A DNA stretch of 64,000 bases from Acetivibrio saccincola. GTDB lineage: Bacteria > Bacillota > Clostridia > Acetivibrionales > Acetivibrionaceae. Of the stretch, positions 45,159-54,238 are shown one piece after another. The first letter of the stretch is position 1. Each line of letters begins with the position of its first letter. The position numbers and the translations under genes were made by a program. Under the pieces are notes generated by a model. That model was not told the origin of the DNA. It worked only from the letters and a program-made list of their open reading frames with translations, and ran no database searches. Location: contig NZ_CP025197.1 in the NCBI RefSeq assembly GCF_002844395.1, positions 2,480,001-2,544,000 on the forward strand, read 5' to 3'.

Positions 45159-46466
45159 ATGCAGGAAAAAAAACCTCTAACTTTACACAATGATATTCTA
45201 CACATAATTGATGTACTAAACAGCAATAATTATGAAGCATATTTGGTCGGCGGATGCATCAGGGATTCTTTAATGGGAAGAAAACCTGCAGATTGGGATA
45301 TTAGCACCAATGCAAAACCATCAGACATAAAAAAACTGTTTCCAAAAACAATTGATACCGGTTTAAAACATGGAACAGTTACTGTGGTGTTGAACAAAAA
45401 AAATTATGAAATAACCACATACAGAAAAGAACAAAGCATAAAAGGCGATTTATCGGTGCGTGATTTTACAATTAATGCAATAGCTTATCACCCAAAAGAG
45501 GGATTTATTGACCCTTTTTCAGGTATTGAAGATATAAAAAATTCAACAATACGCTCTGTTGGAAAAGCAAAAGAACGTTTTTTAGAAGACCCTTTAAGGA
45601 TGCTGAGAGCCGTCCGTTTTTCTGCAACTTTAAAATTTGAAATTGATGAAAGCACTATAAATGAAATCAAAGAAAACTGCCATCTTATAAGCCAGGTAAG
45701 TTTTGAAAGAATCAGGGACGAGGTATCAAAAATACTGTGCTCTGACAATCCTTTTCATATGATAATACTAAAAGATACAGGAATTTTAAAATATATAATG
45801 CCGGAGTTTGAAATATGTTTTGAAACTTCCCAAAACCACCCTTATCATTTATACAATGTGGCAATTCATTCTCTGCACACCGTCTCAAATGTCGAAAATA
45901 AAAAACATTTAAGATGGACAATGCTGCTTCACGACACTGGAAAAGCTGTAACCAAAACCACCGATTCCAAGGGAATTGACCACTTTTACAACCATGGTAA
46001 AAAAAGCGTTTCCATTGCAAAAAAAGTCCTTGAACGGTTTAAATTTGACAACAAAACAATATACAAAGTATTAACCCTTATAAAACACCACGACAGGGTA
46101 ATTGCACCTACCCACAAATCTGTAAAAAAGGCTATGAATATTGTTGGTGAAGATATTTTTTTAGACCTTTTAAAAGTACAGGAAGCAGACAGAAAGGGTC
46201 AGAATCTCAAGTATTCAAAAGAGGGAATTGAAAAGTTAAATAAAATTAAAGAAATTTATTTTGATATAATTAAAAATAAGCAGTGTTTTAAATTAAAGGA
46301 CTTGGCTATAAACGGCAATGATTTAATCAGCCTTGGCTTTAAAGAGGGAAAAGAAATAGGCAATATTTTACATGCTCTATTGGACATTGTTATTGAAAAT
46401 CCTTTGTTAAATGAAAAAGAAAAGCTTTTAGAAATTGCCCTTAAAAATTTTACCCCTCCCCTTTGA
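45159..46466 (+). CDS. tRNA nucleotidyltransferase (class II), loop-deleted, possibly CC-adding
   Basis: 435 residues. Motif A: VGGCIRDSLMGRKPADWDIST (about 26-46) with the DxD metal site; motif B VRDFTINAIA; motif C IDPFSGIEDI; motif D EDPLRMLRAVRF; then the HD domain (LLHDTGKA, HHDR). Between TTYR and RDF there are only 11 residues, where usual CCA-adding enzymes have about 25, including an RRP-type flexible loop. Loss of that loop is the known mark of CC-adding enzymes, so a separate A-adding partner may exist. The first Arg of motif B is also Val. The gene ends convergently, overlapping the GTPase-NYN gene by 17 bp. Confidence 0.9.
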   Translation: MQEKKPLTLHNDILHIIDVLNSNNYEAYLVGGCIRDSLMGRKPADWDISTNAKPSDIKKLFPKTIDTGLKHGTVTVVLNKKNYEITTYRKEQSIKGDLSVRDFTINAIAYHPKEGFIDPFSGIEDIKNSTIRSVGKAKERFLEDPLRMLRAVRFSATLKFEIDESTINEIKENCHLISQVSFERIRDEVSKILCSDNPFHMIILKDTGILKYIMPEFEICFETSQNHPYHLYNVAIHSLHTVSNVENKKHLRWTMLLHDTGKAVTKTTDSKGIDHFYNHGKKSVSIAKKVLERFKFDNKTIYKVLTLIKHHDRVIAPTHKSVKKAMNIVGEDIFLDLLKVQEADRKGQNLKYSKEGIEKLNKIKEIYFDIIKNKQCFKLKDLAINGNDLISLGFKEGKEIGNILHALLDIVIENPLLNEKEKLLEIALKNFTPPL

Positions 46467-49098
46467 CCATATCCTCCATTTGTTTCTTTGCTTTTTTAGA
46501 TAGTGAATCCATTAGATAATTCCGGTCTATACCCTTCTTTTCTTCGTACTCCTCCTGCATTCTTTTATTAGCTTGTATAATCTCGGCTTTAAGCTCTTTT
46601 GCAGAAAGTAAAGCACACCCTTCACCCTGCACAATAATTTGCTGCAAACTATCTGATGTGGCAACTGTTATATCATATTTTTTCTTGTTGTCATGGGCAA
46701 ATTTTTCTATATACTCGTCTGCTGTTTGTGCCTCCCTGGTGTATACCACCCGGATGTTGTAATAATCCATTACCTCTTCACGATGCCCTTCAACACGGTA
46801 TGCATCAAACACTACAATAATTTCACACCTTCTAATCCACTGATAATTACTAAGTAAGTCCAGTAATTTAGTTTTTGCCCCATCCATGTTTTCATCTGCA
46901 AGCTCTTTTAACTCCTGCCATGCAAATATAATATTGTATCCATCCACTAAGAGGTACTCATCCTTTTTCTCTTCCTTTTTACCCACATAATTGGATGTTT
47001 TATAATAACTATAGGTAGGTGCTTTTCTTTTTTTCCACCCGGACTTTTTTCCCTGGTTGGCGTAAAAGGTTTTATTTATAATTTTGTCAATTTCCTCTAA
47101 ACTAATTGTTTTTTCTTCTGAATAATTCGTTTTTTTGCTTTCATCTGTTTCTGTTTCTAAATTTGTTTCTTTTTTAAGATAGCTTTCTAAATGCATATGT
47201 TCTTTTACCCTGTACCACTCTACAAAAAAACCTGCTCCCTGCTGACAAAATATAGAACCTGTTGGGTTTTCAGCATCTTTTTCAGAATCATATCCTATGG
47301 ATTGTATTACCTCTTCCTGATTGTGGCATATATCGTATCCTTTCAGGCTGCAAAATAGCCTGCCTAGCCCCTTTGTATAAGCAAGTACTTCTTTTTGATA
47401 ATTTCTCATTGTGCTAACAGGGGCACTGCCCACAAGAACTGTCATACTACCATTTGACCGGGATATTTCAAAGGTGCCGTTCATTCTTTCAATATCAGTC
47501 ATGGCCCTTCCTACCATTTTTTCAGGAAGTTCCAGATAAAAATCATAATACGGCTCAAGTAGAATACTCTCTGCTTCCTTTAATCCCTGGCGTACTGCCC
47601 GGTAGGTGGCTTCCCTGAAATCGCCGCCTTCTGTGTGTTTATTGTGGGCTTTACCTGAAACCAAAGTTATTTTCATATCTGTAATTGGCGAACCTGTCAA
47701 AACACCTTTATGCTCCTTTTCTTTTAAATGAGTTAAAGCAAGTCTTTGCCAGTTTTTAGATAACATATCTTCACTGCATTTTGTATCAAATTTTAAACCG
47801 CTTCCCCTTTCTCCGGGCTCTAATAACAGGTGAACTTCTGCATAATGCCTCAGGGGTTCAAAATGCCCCACACCTTCAACGGTATTTAAAATGGTCTCTT
47901 TATAGAGAATCTTTCCGTCACCAAAGGCTACATCAACATCAAAGCGTTCTTTTATAAGGCTTTGCAAAATTTCAATCTGCACTTCCCCCATAACCTTTGC
48001 CTGGATTTCCTGCAAATGTTCATCCCAGACAATTTGAATCTCCGGCTGTTCTTCTTCAATTTCACGAAGCTTTGGTAGTATTGCCCTTGGGTCACAGCCA
48101 TTTGGAAGTATAATCTGATACCGCAGTACAGGTTCTAATACAGGGAAAGTTGAAGCCTCCTCTATCCCAAGTCCCTCTCCCGGTCTTGCCTTAGTAAGTC
48201 CTGTTACTGCAATTACATCTCCTGCTTCTACCTCATTTACCGCCTCAAATTTTTCTCCTGAATAAATGCGGATTTGATTTACTTTTTCTTCCCATACACC
48301 ATTTGTTAAAACATCCCTGACTTTAAGCTTCCCCCCTGTAAGTTTCATGTGAGTAAGACGGTTGCCCTGCCCGTCCCTTGTTATTTTAAATATTTTAGCT
48401 CCAAATTCATGGGGGTAATTAGGAATAATGGAATATTTTATAATGCCTTTTGTAAATTCTTCAATACCTTCTAATTTTAAAGCTGATCCAAAAAAGCAGG
48501 GAAACACTTTTCTTTTTGCCACTGCTTTACTTATGAGGCTGTTTTCAATCTTTCCATCCTCTAAATAAGCTTCCATAGTTTTTTCATCACACATAGCCAA
48601 TTGTTCATAAAACTCCCCTGTACCAGCCTTTCCAAAATCAATACATCCGTCATCTAACTGTTCTTTTATTTCTTTAATTAATTTGTCTTTGTCTACATCC
48701 TCCCTGTCCATTTTATTTATAAATAAAAAAACAGGGATATTATATATATTAAGAAGCCTCCACAATGTCTTGGTATGTCCTTGAACCCCGTCTGCAGCAC
48801 TTATCACTAAAATAGCATAGTCCAATACTTGAAGGGTTCTTTCCATTTCTCCCGAAAAATCCACATGTCCCGGGGTGTCCAATAAAAAAATCTGCCTGTC
48901 ATCTATTTCAAATACAGCCTGTTTGGAGAAAATAGTAATACCTCTCGCTCTTTCTAGTTCATAGTTATCTAAAAAGGCGTCTTTATTGTCTACCCTTCCT
49001 ATTTTTCTTATTTTCCCACTTAAATAAAGCAGGCTTTCTGATAATGTAGTTTTACCTGCATCCACATGCGCTAATATACCAATTACTAACTTTTTCAT
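46450..49098 (-). CDS. Tet(M)/EF-G-like ribosomal GTPase fused to a C-terminal NYN (Rae1/YacP) nuclease
   Basis: 882 residues from ATG 49098 (weak ribosome site; TTG 49110 in frame also possible). N-terminal translational GTPase: AHVDAGKT (10-17), RGIT, DTPGHVDF, NKMD, then EF-G domains II-V in the arrangement of ribosomal protection proteins (ERMNGTFEI, TGSIFCQQGAGFFVEWYRV). After a charged linker (about 640-712) an NYN domain follows (about 714-845): VDGYNIIFAW, VVFDAYRVEGHRE, QTADEYIEKF and ATSDSLQQ, with acidic residues near 719, 765, 794-795 and 816. The free NYN homologue Rae1 of Bacillus cleaves mRNA in the ribosomal A site. The fusion suggests a GTPase that delivers the nuclease to the ribosome. 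It has its own promoter. Confidence 0.9.
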   Translation of the reverse strand: MKKLVIGILAHVDAGKTTLSESLLYLSGKIRKIGRVDNKDAFLDNYELERARGITIFSKQAVFEIDDRQIFLLDTPGHVDFSGEMERTLQVLDYAILVISAADGVQGHTKTLWRLLNIYNIPVFLFINKMDREDVDKDKLIKEIKEQLDDGCIDFGKAGTGEFYEQLAMCDEKTMEAYLEDGKIENSLISKAVAKRKVFPCFFGSALKLEGIEEFTKGIIKYSIIPNYPHEFGAKIFKITRDGQGNRLTHMKLTGGKLKVRDVLTNGVWEEKVNQIRIYSGEKFEAVNEVEAGDVIAVTGLTKARPGEGLGIEEASTFPVLEPVLRYQIILPNGCDPRAILPKLREIEEEQPEIQIVWDEHLQEIQAKVMGEVQIEILQSLIKERFDVDVAFGDGKILYKETILNTVEGVGHFEPLRHYAEVHLLLEPGERGSGLKFDTKCSEDMLSKNWQRLALTHLKEKEHKGVLTGSPITDMKITLVSGKAHNKHTEGGDFREATYRAVRQGLKEAESILLEPYYDFYLELPEKMVGRAMTDIERMNGTFEISRSNGSMTVLVGSAPVSTMRNYQKEVLAYTKGLGRLFCSLKGYDICHNQEEVIQSIGYDSEKDAENPTGSIFCQQGAGFFVEWYRVKEHMHLESYLKKETNLETETDESKKTNYSEEKTISLEEIDKIINKTFYANQGKKSGWKKRKAPTYSYYKTSNYVGKKEEKKDEYLLVDGYNIIFAWQELKELADENMDGAKTKLLDLLSNYQWIRRCEIIVVFDAYRVEGHREEVMDYYNIRVVYTREAQTADEYIEKFAHDNKKKYDITVATSDSLQQIIVQGEGCALLSAKELKAEIIQANKRMQEEYEEKKGIDRNYLMDSLSKKAKKQMEDMVKGEG

Positions 49099-49114
49099 AT
49101 TCCAACTCAATTCC

Positions 49115-49186
49115 CTAAATATAATTTGATAATAAATTGTGTGAAAAATTACCGTTATTTCGGTCCTTTAAGGTCAACCTTATCAT
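49115..49186 (-). CDS. Possible 23-residue leader peptide of the GTPase-NYN gene
   Basis: ATG 49186 to TAG 49115, ending LLSNYI. The ATG lies at the expected transcription start of the promoter at 49192-49220, so it would be leaderless. Its stop overlaps the AGGGA upstream of the GTPase gene. tet(M) is also preceded by a leader peptide, which makes this worth noting, but no conserved sequence is seen. Confidence 0.3.
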   Translation of the reverse strand: MIRLTLKDRNNGNFSHNLLSNYI

Positions 49187-49191
49187 CCTTT

Positions 49192-49220
49192 ATTATACAC
49201 TCTTATTCGAATTAGTCCAA
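49192..49220 (-). promoter_or_regulatory. Promoter of the GTPase-NYN gene
   Basis: On the minus strand TTGGAC (49220-49215), 17-bp spacer, TATAAT (49197-49192). The leader to ATG 49098 is about 88 nt. Confidence 0.65.
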
Positions 49221-49295
49221 TATTCATAATTTATCTCAAAGGTGTTTTTACTATTTCAAACCGGCTATCTTGAGTTGATTTCTTCTACAAAATAC

Positions 49296-49334
49296 AAAAA
49301 AGGGCTTAAGAAATTTCAGTTTCTTAAACCCTTT
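49296..49334 (-). terminator. Terminator of tRNA-Leu
   Basis: On the minus strand AAAGGGTTTAAGAAA pairs with TTTCTTAAGCCCTTT (one G/T pair) and is followed by T residues, directly after the tRNA CCA end. Confidence 0.85.
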
Positions 49335-49418
49335 GGTGCGGATGAAGGGAGTCGAACCCCCACGCCGTGAGACACTAGATCCTAAGTCTAGCGCGTCTGC
49401 CAGTTCCGCCACATCCGC
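49334..49418 (-). tRNA. tRNA-Leu (anticodon UAG)
   Basis: 85 nt including an encoded CCA. Acceptor arms GCGGATG/CATCCGC pair fully; discriminator A; anticodon arm CTAGA-CTTAGGA-TCTAG gives anticodon TAG; a long class II variable arm (GTCTCACGGC) and T arm GGGGGTTCGACTCCC are present. It reads CUN codons. Single gene with its own terminator. Confidence 0.97.
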
Positions 49419-49505
49419 ATATGAATTTTAACAACAAAAATAATTATACTCGGCTTCTTACTATTTGTCAATAGGTAAAAGATAAATTTTTTAATAAATT
49501 TTTTA

Positions 49506-49673
49506 TTATTTTATATACCCTAAGATTGCTACTACCCCTAATATCAAAATGGTTGAAATATAGAAAAAATATTTTAAAAATTTTTTTAGAAAAGTTGATT
49601 CTCTTTTTTTATAACCTCTTATGGAATAAGTCACTGGAACTAAATCACAATCATCATTAAAATTAAAAAACAT
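49506..49673 (-). CDS. Small single-pass membrane protein
   Basis: 55 residues from ATG 49673, which has AGGGGG 9 nt upstream; the open frame continues to 49718 but that part lacks a ribosome site. One hydrophobic segment (about 34-53: YFFYISTILILGVVAILGY) follows a charged N-terminal half with KKRE and KK. No family recognised. It lies alone between pgi and tRNA-Leu. Confidence 0.55.
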   Translation of the reverse strand: MFFNFNDDCDLVPVTYSIRGYKKRESTFLKKFLKYFFYISTILILGVVAILGYIK

Positions 49674-49783
49674 AAATAAACACCCCCTATAAAATATCAT
49701 ACACTCTTGTACATCCAAAATCTAGAGGATATTGTTGGTAAAGGTAATTGATGTTATGAATAGTTAAACTTTGCTATATAAAA

Positions 49784-49815
49784 ATATCAGGTAAGAAATT
49801 TTTCCTACCTGATAT
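49784..49815 (-). terminator. Terminator of pgi
   Basis: ATATCAGGTA (49784-49793) and TACCTGATAT (49806-49815), a perfect 10-bp stem followed by TTTT on the minus strand, 22 bp after the pgi stop. Confidence 0.88.
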
Positions 49816-49837
49816 GAATTTAAAAAATATCATTTTC

Positions 49838-51190
49838 TTATTCTTTTAACCTCTCTTCAAGCTTTTCTCTTTCTTCTTCATATCCTGGTTTTCCAAGGAG
49901 GGCAAACATGTTTTTCTTGTATGCTTCAACACCTGGCTGGTCAAAAGGATTTACACCTAAAATATAGCCGCTGATACCGCAGGCCTTTTCAAAAAAGTAA
50001 ACCAAGCTTCCAAAGTAATACTCACTAAGTTCCGGTACAGTAATCAGAAGGTTAGGAACACCCCCGTCATTGTGAGCAAGCATTGTTCCCTCTAATGCTT
50101 TTTTGTTCACATAGTCAACATCTTTACCTGCAATAAAGTTAAGTCCGTCAAGATTTTCCTTGTCTTCTTTTATTACAATGTTCTTTCTTGGTTTTTCCAC
50201 CTTTATAACAGTTTCAAATATATTTCTCAAACCGTCCTGTACATATTGTCCCATTGAGTGAAGATCTGTTGTAAAATCAACACCTGCCGGGAAAATACCC
50301 TTTTGATCTTTTCCTTCACTTTCCCCGTAAAGCTGCTTCCACCATTCGGTAAAATAATGTAATGACGGTTCATAATTTACCATTATTTCAATGGTTTTGT
50401 TTTTTCTATATAATGCATTTCTCACAGCTGCATATTTGTAACAGTCATTTTCTTCTAAGTTAGGATTATTATATAGTTTGCAAGCATCAGCTGCTCCTTC
50501 CATTATTTTATCAATATCCGCACCTGATACGGCAATAGGGAGTAAACCTACAGCTGTCAAAACAGAAAATCTTCCTCCTACATCATCAGGTACTACAAAA
50601 GTCTCATAGCCCTCTTCATCAGCTAACTTTTTCAATGCACCTTTTTCTTTGTCAGTGGTAGCATATATTCTCTTTCTGGCTCCATCTTTTCCATATTTAT
50701 TTTCCATATACTCCCTAAAAATTCTAAAGGCTATTGCCGGCTCTGTTGTAGTTCCGGACTTTGATATAACATTTACCGATATATCTTTTCCTTCAATAAC
50801 TTCTAATAAGTCTGCAATATATGTAGAACTAATATTATTTCCTACAAAATAAATTTGAGGCGCATTTCTTTTTTCTTTTGGCAGTTGGTTGTAGAATGTG
50901 TGTGAAAGCATATCTATGGCTGCCTTAGCCCCTAAATATGATCCTCCGATTCCTATAACAACCAATACATCTGAATCGGATTTTATTTTTTGGGCTGCTG
51001 CCTTTATTCTTGCAAATTCTTCTTTGTCATAGTTTAAAGGAAGGTCTAACCATCCTAAAAAATCATTGCCTGCTCCTGTCTTGTTGTGAAGCATTTCATG
51101 GCATGTCTTAACAATGTCTTTAAAATATGTTATTTCACTTTCTTTAACAAACTCCCCTGCTTTTGAATAGTCAAATTTTATTTTTTCCAT
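49838..51190 (-). CDS. pgi: Glucose-6-phosphate isomerase
   Basis: 450 residues from ATG 51190 (GGAGG 9 nt upstream; the long open frame above it to 51346 is not part of the protein). It interconverts glucose-6-phosphate and fructose-6-phosphate. Motifs: [43 protein letters not shown] and the C-terminal EQ-less clostridial ending with [14 protein letters not shown] (catalytic His/Lys region). Monocistronic with a clean terminator. Confidence 0.97.
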   Translation of the reverse strand: MEKIKFDYSKAGEFVKESEITYFKDIVKTCHEMLHNKTGAGNDFLGWLDLPLNYDKEEFARIKAAAQKIKSDSDVLVVIGIGGSYLGAKAAIDMLSHTFYNQLPKEKRNAPQIYFVGNNISSTYIADLLEVIEGKDISVNVISKSGTTTEPAIAFRIFREYMENKYGKDGARKRIYATTDKEKGALKKLADEEGYETFVVPDDVGGRFSVLTAVGLLPIAVSGADIDKIMEGAADACKLYNNPNLEENDCYKYAAVRNALYRKNKTIEIMVNYEPSLHYFTEWWKQLYGESEGKDQKGIFPAGVDFTTDLHSMGQYVQDGLRNIFETVIKVEKPRKNIVIKEDKENLDGLNFIAGKDVDYVNKKALEGTMLAHNDGGVPNLLITVPELSEYYFGSLVYFFEKACGISGYILGVNPFDQPGVEAYKKNMFALLGKPGYEEEREKLEERLKE

Positions 51191-51410
51191 ACAACAAAAC
51201 CTCCATATATTTTCTATAACCTTATTTTGTAATATAATTAAAATTAAATTTGTTTTTATTTTAACAAAACATGCCTTTAAGTGCAATAGAATTCTTATTA
51301 GATGAATGAATGATAAAGTTTTTAATTGTATAAAATTCACTCTCAATTAGTGATACGTCAAAAAAATAGATTTTTGCAAGACTTAGATAAAATTAGCGCA
51401 TATTTCTATG

Positions 51411-51461
51411 TGTTTTATTTTGTTTTTTGCTAAAAATAATGTTGAAACACAAAATAAAACA
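51411..51461. repeat. 12-bp inverted repeat in the SASP leader
   Basis: TGTTTTATTTTG (51411-51422) and CAAAATAAAACA (51450-51461), perfect, 27-nt loop, ending 26 bp before the SASP start. It could form an mRNA hairpin close to the ribosome site or be a sporulation-factor site; no clear SigG boxes were seen. Confidence 0.5.
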
Positions 51462-51487
51462 TTTTATTAAAAAGGTTGGTGAAAGAT

Positions 51488-51724
51488 ATGGCTAGAAGAA
51501 ATACGCCATTAGTACCTGAAAGCAGAGATGCTCTTACTAAATTTAAAATGCAGTGCGCTGAAGAAATAGGACGTTTAGAATTTGTAAAAGAAAATAATGA
51601 CCACTATAAAGGAGACCTGCCATCAAGGGTTAATGGTGAACAAGGCGGTCCTATAGGCGGTCAGATGGTTAAAAGAATGATTGAAATGGCTGAAAAACAA
51701 TTGGCTGGACAGCAAATGCAATAA
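51488..51724 (+). CDS. Alpha/beta-type small acid-soluble spore protein
   Basis: 78 residues from ATG 51488: MARRNTPLVPESRDALTKFKMQCAEEIG, a linker, then GEQGGPIGGQMVKRMIEMAEKQL, the two conserved SASP blocks that wrap spore DNA. EEIG is the usual germination protease site region. GGTGA precedes the start. It has its own terminator and is expected to be expressed in the forespore. Confidence 0.9.
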   Translation: MARRNTPLVPESRDALTKFKMQCAEEIGRLEFVKENNDHYKGDLPSRVNGEQGGPIGGQMVKRMIEMAEKQLAGQQMQ

Positions 51725-51727
51725 ATA

Positions 51728-51748
51728 GAGGAGGTTTTTAGCCTCCTC
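51728..51748 (+). terminator. Terminator of the SASP gene
   Basis: GAGGAGG, 7-nt loop, CCTCCTC, then CTTTAT, three bases after the stop codon. Confidence 0.8.
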
Positions 51749-51803
51749 CTTTATAAATACAACTTATTAATAATATTTTTTGAAAAATTTGTAATTCTAA
51801 AGT

Positions 51804-54191
51804 TTATCTTAGTTCTGCATTAATGTTCTTTTTCAGTCCGTCAAGAATCTTTTTCATTGTTTTATTTACATCTTCATCGGTAAGGGTTCTGTCCGCTGCC
51901 CTGAATGTCAGGGAATAAGCAACGCTTTTCATACCTTCCGGTACCTGTTCACCTTTGTAAACATCAAAAAGTTCAATGCTTTCTAAAATTTTGCCACCCC
52001 TTTGTTTTAAGATATCCTCTATCTCTTTTACTAAAACTTCGTCTTTTACAAGCATTGAAATATCCCTTGTCACCGCCGGGTATTTAGGAAGCGGTTTGTA
52101 TTCAGGCTTTAAAAATGCATTTTCAACAAGCTTATCAATTTCAATAACACCTATATATGTTCTTTGGGGACATTCAAATTCCTCTACTACATCAGGGTGA
52201 ATTTCCCCTATTGTACCTGCATACTCACCATTTATTTTTACAACTGCAGCCCTTCCAGGATGAAATACAGGGTTTTCTTTTTCCGGTGCAAAATCATATT
52301 GTGTTATACCAAGGACTGAAAATAGTTCTTCTACAACACCTTTAAGGGTATAAAAATCTGCTTCCCCGTACATTCCAAGTGTCAATACAGGCTTCTCTTC
52401 AGGAAGCTCTTCAACCGGCTGTCCCTTTGGAATGTATACAAAGGATTTTTCAAAAAATGCCCCTTCTTCCACCCTTCTATTGTAATTAGTGCTAATCACT
52501 TGAAGCATTTCCGGAATGGTTGTTGTCCTCATAATGCTAAAATCTTCCCCAAGAGGATTTTGAATTACAATGGTGTTGCGAAGCTGACTTTCTTCCGGCA
52601 GTTTAAGCTTATTAAACACCTTAGGACTTGTAAAAGAGTATGTGTATATTTCAAATAACCCGCATGAAATCATTGTATCTATAATGATATCTTCTACCTT
52701 TTGTTTAAAAGTTTTCTTCCCTAATGTGGAGGATTTGCCGGATAAAAGGGTAGGCTCTATGTTGTTGTAACCATAAAATCTGGCCACTTCCTCAGCTAAA
52801 TCAGCTTCCCTTTCCACATCCTGCCTGAAGCTTGGCACCTTTACAGTCAAATTCTCTTCATCAACTTCAAATTCCAATGATTTAAGTATTTTTATCATTT
52901 CCTCTGTTGGAATATTTGTGCCTAAAAGTTTATTTATGTTTTCAGGGCTAAATTTAAGTACTCTCTCCTTTTGCTTTTTCTCATAGCAGTCAATTATGCC
53001 TTTACACACAACACCTGCATTAAGCTCTTCCACTAGCTGGGCAGCCCTGTTAATAGCCAATAATGTATTTTGAACATCCAAACCCTTTTCAAATCTTGCT
53101 GATGCTTCTGTTCTAAGTCCAAGTTTTTTTGCAGTGGTTCTCACTGATGAACCTTCAAAATTAGCAGACTCAAATAAAATTGTCCTGGTATCTTCCCGGA
53201 TTTCTGAATTTTCTGCACCCATAACCCCTGCCACTGCCACAGCTTTATTTTCATCTGCAATTACCAGCATGGAGGAATCAAGTTTTCTCTCTACATCATC
53301 TAAAGTTGTTATTTCTTCACCGTCCCTAGCCCTTCTTACAATAATCTTTTGTCCTTCTAAATAGCTAAGGTCAAAAGCATGCATAGGCTGACCATATTCC
53401 AACATAACATAGTTTGTGATATCAACAATATTGTTGATAGGTCTTACCCCTGCTGCTTTAAGCCTGTCTCTCATCCATTTAGGGGAAGGCTCAATTTTTA
53501 CATCCTTTACTATCCTTGCTATATACCTTGGACAAAGATCAGGGTCCTTTATTTCCACTGTAGCATATTTATTTGCCTCATCTCCCTTTTCTTCAAGCTT
53601 TATTTCAGGCTTTCTAAACTCCTTGCCAAGAGTCGCAGCCGCCTCCCTTGCAAGACCAATGATGCTCATGCAATCAGGTCTGTTGGATGTTATTTCAAAC
53701 TCCAAAATGGTATCATTTAATCCTAAAACCTCTTTTATATCAGTTCCTAGGGGGTAATCCTGTTTTATAATATAAATGCCGTTCTCAGGAGCATCCGGAT
53801 AATCTTCCTTTGTAAATCCCAACTCCTCTATGGAACACATCATACCTTCTGATACCACTCCCCTCAGCTTCCCCTTGGAAATCTTTATTCCTCCTGATAA
53901 AGTTGCACCACTTAGGGCAACCGGTATAAGGTCCTGTTCTTTTACGTTGTCTGCCCCTGTCACAACTTGAATAACCTCATTTCCTACATCCACTTTACAA
54001 ACCTGGAGCTTATCTGCATCAGGGTGCTTTTCTATTGATAAAATTTTACCAACTACAACCTTGTTGATTTCTTCTCCCTGTACCTCAATTCCTTCAACTT
54101 TAGAGCCGGACATAGTCATTTTATTTGCAAATTCTCTAGTTTCTATATCTATATCAACATAATCTTTAAGCCAACTTATTGGTGCTTTCAT
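51804..54191 (-). CDS. pheT: Phenylalanyl-tRNA synthetase beta subunit
   Basis: 795 residues. It shows the N-terminal EMAP-like tRNA-binding domain (about 40-150: VVGKILSIEKHPDADKLQVCKVD), the B3/B4 editing region (about 210-375), the B5 domain, and the C-terminal ferredoxin-like anticodon-binding domain (KYPAVTRDISMLV to the end). It forms the alpha2beta2 enzyme with PheS and carries Tyr-tRNA editing. AAAGGAG precedes ATG; 47 bp after pheS, in the T-box operon. Confidence 0.97.
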   Translation of the reverse strand: MKAPISWLKDYVDIDIETREFANKMTMSGSKVEGIEVQGEEINKVVVGKILSIEKHPDADKLQVCKVDVGNEVIQVVTGADNVKEQDLIPVALSGATLSGGIKISKGKLRGVVSEGMMCSIEELGFTKEDYPDAPENGIYIIKQDYPLGTDIKEVLGLNDTILEFEITSNRPDCMSIIGLAREAAATLGKEFRKPEIKLEEKGDEANKYATVEIKDPDLCPRYIARIVKDVKIEPSPKWMRDRLKAAGVRPINNIVDITNYVMLEYGQPMHAFDLSYLEGQKIIVRRARDGEEITTLDDVERKLDSSMLVIADENKAVAVAGVMGAENSEIREDTRTILFESANFEGSSVRTTAKKLGLRTEASARFEKGLDVQNTLLAINRAAQLVEELNAGVVCKGIIDCYEKKQKERVLKFSPENINKLLGTNIPTEEMIKILKSLEFEVDEENLTVKVPSFRQDVEREADLAEEVARFYGYNNIEPTLLSGKSSTLGKKTFKQKVEDIIIDTMISCGLFEIYTYSFTSPKVFNKLKLPEESQLRNTIVIQNPLGEDFSIMRTTTIPEMLQVISTNYNRRVEEGAFFEKSFVYIPKGQPVEELPEEKPVLTLGMYGEADFYTLKGVVEELFSVLGITQYDFAPEKENPVFHPGRAAVVKINGEYAGTIGEIHPDVVEEFECPQRTYIGVIEIDKLVENAFLKPEYKPLPKYPAVTRDISMLVKDEVLVKEIEDILKQRGGKILESIELFDVYKGEQVPEGMKSVAYSLTFRAADRTLTDEDVNKTMKKILDGLKKNINAELR

Positions 54192-54238
54192 ACCATATTA
54201 CTCCTTTCAAAATCTATTTTTCCTTATCAAAATCTATT

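Noticed and set aside
46450-49098. Calling the Tet(M)-like protein a tetracycline-resistance determinant
   Set aside because: It carries an NYN nuclease domain and a chromosomal setting with no mobile element beside it; resistance is not shown by the sequence.
51191-51346. N-terminal extension of glucose-6-phosphate isomerase
   Set aside because: The extra 52 codons have no ribosome site and are unlike the family; ATG 51190 has a perfect one.
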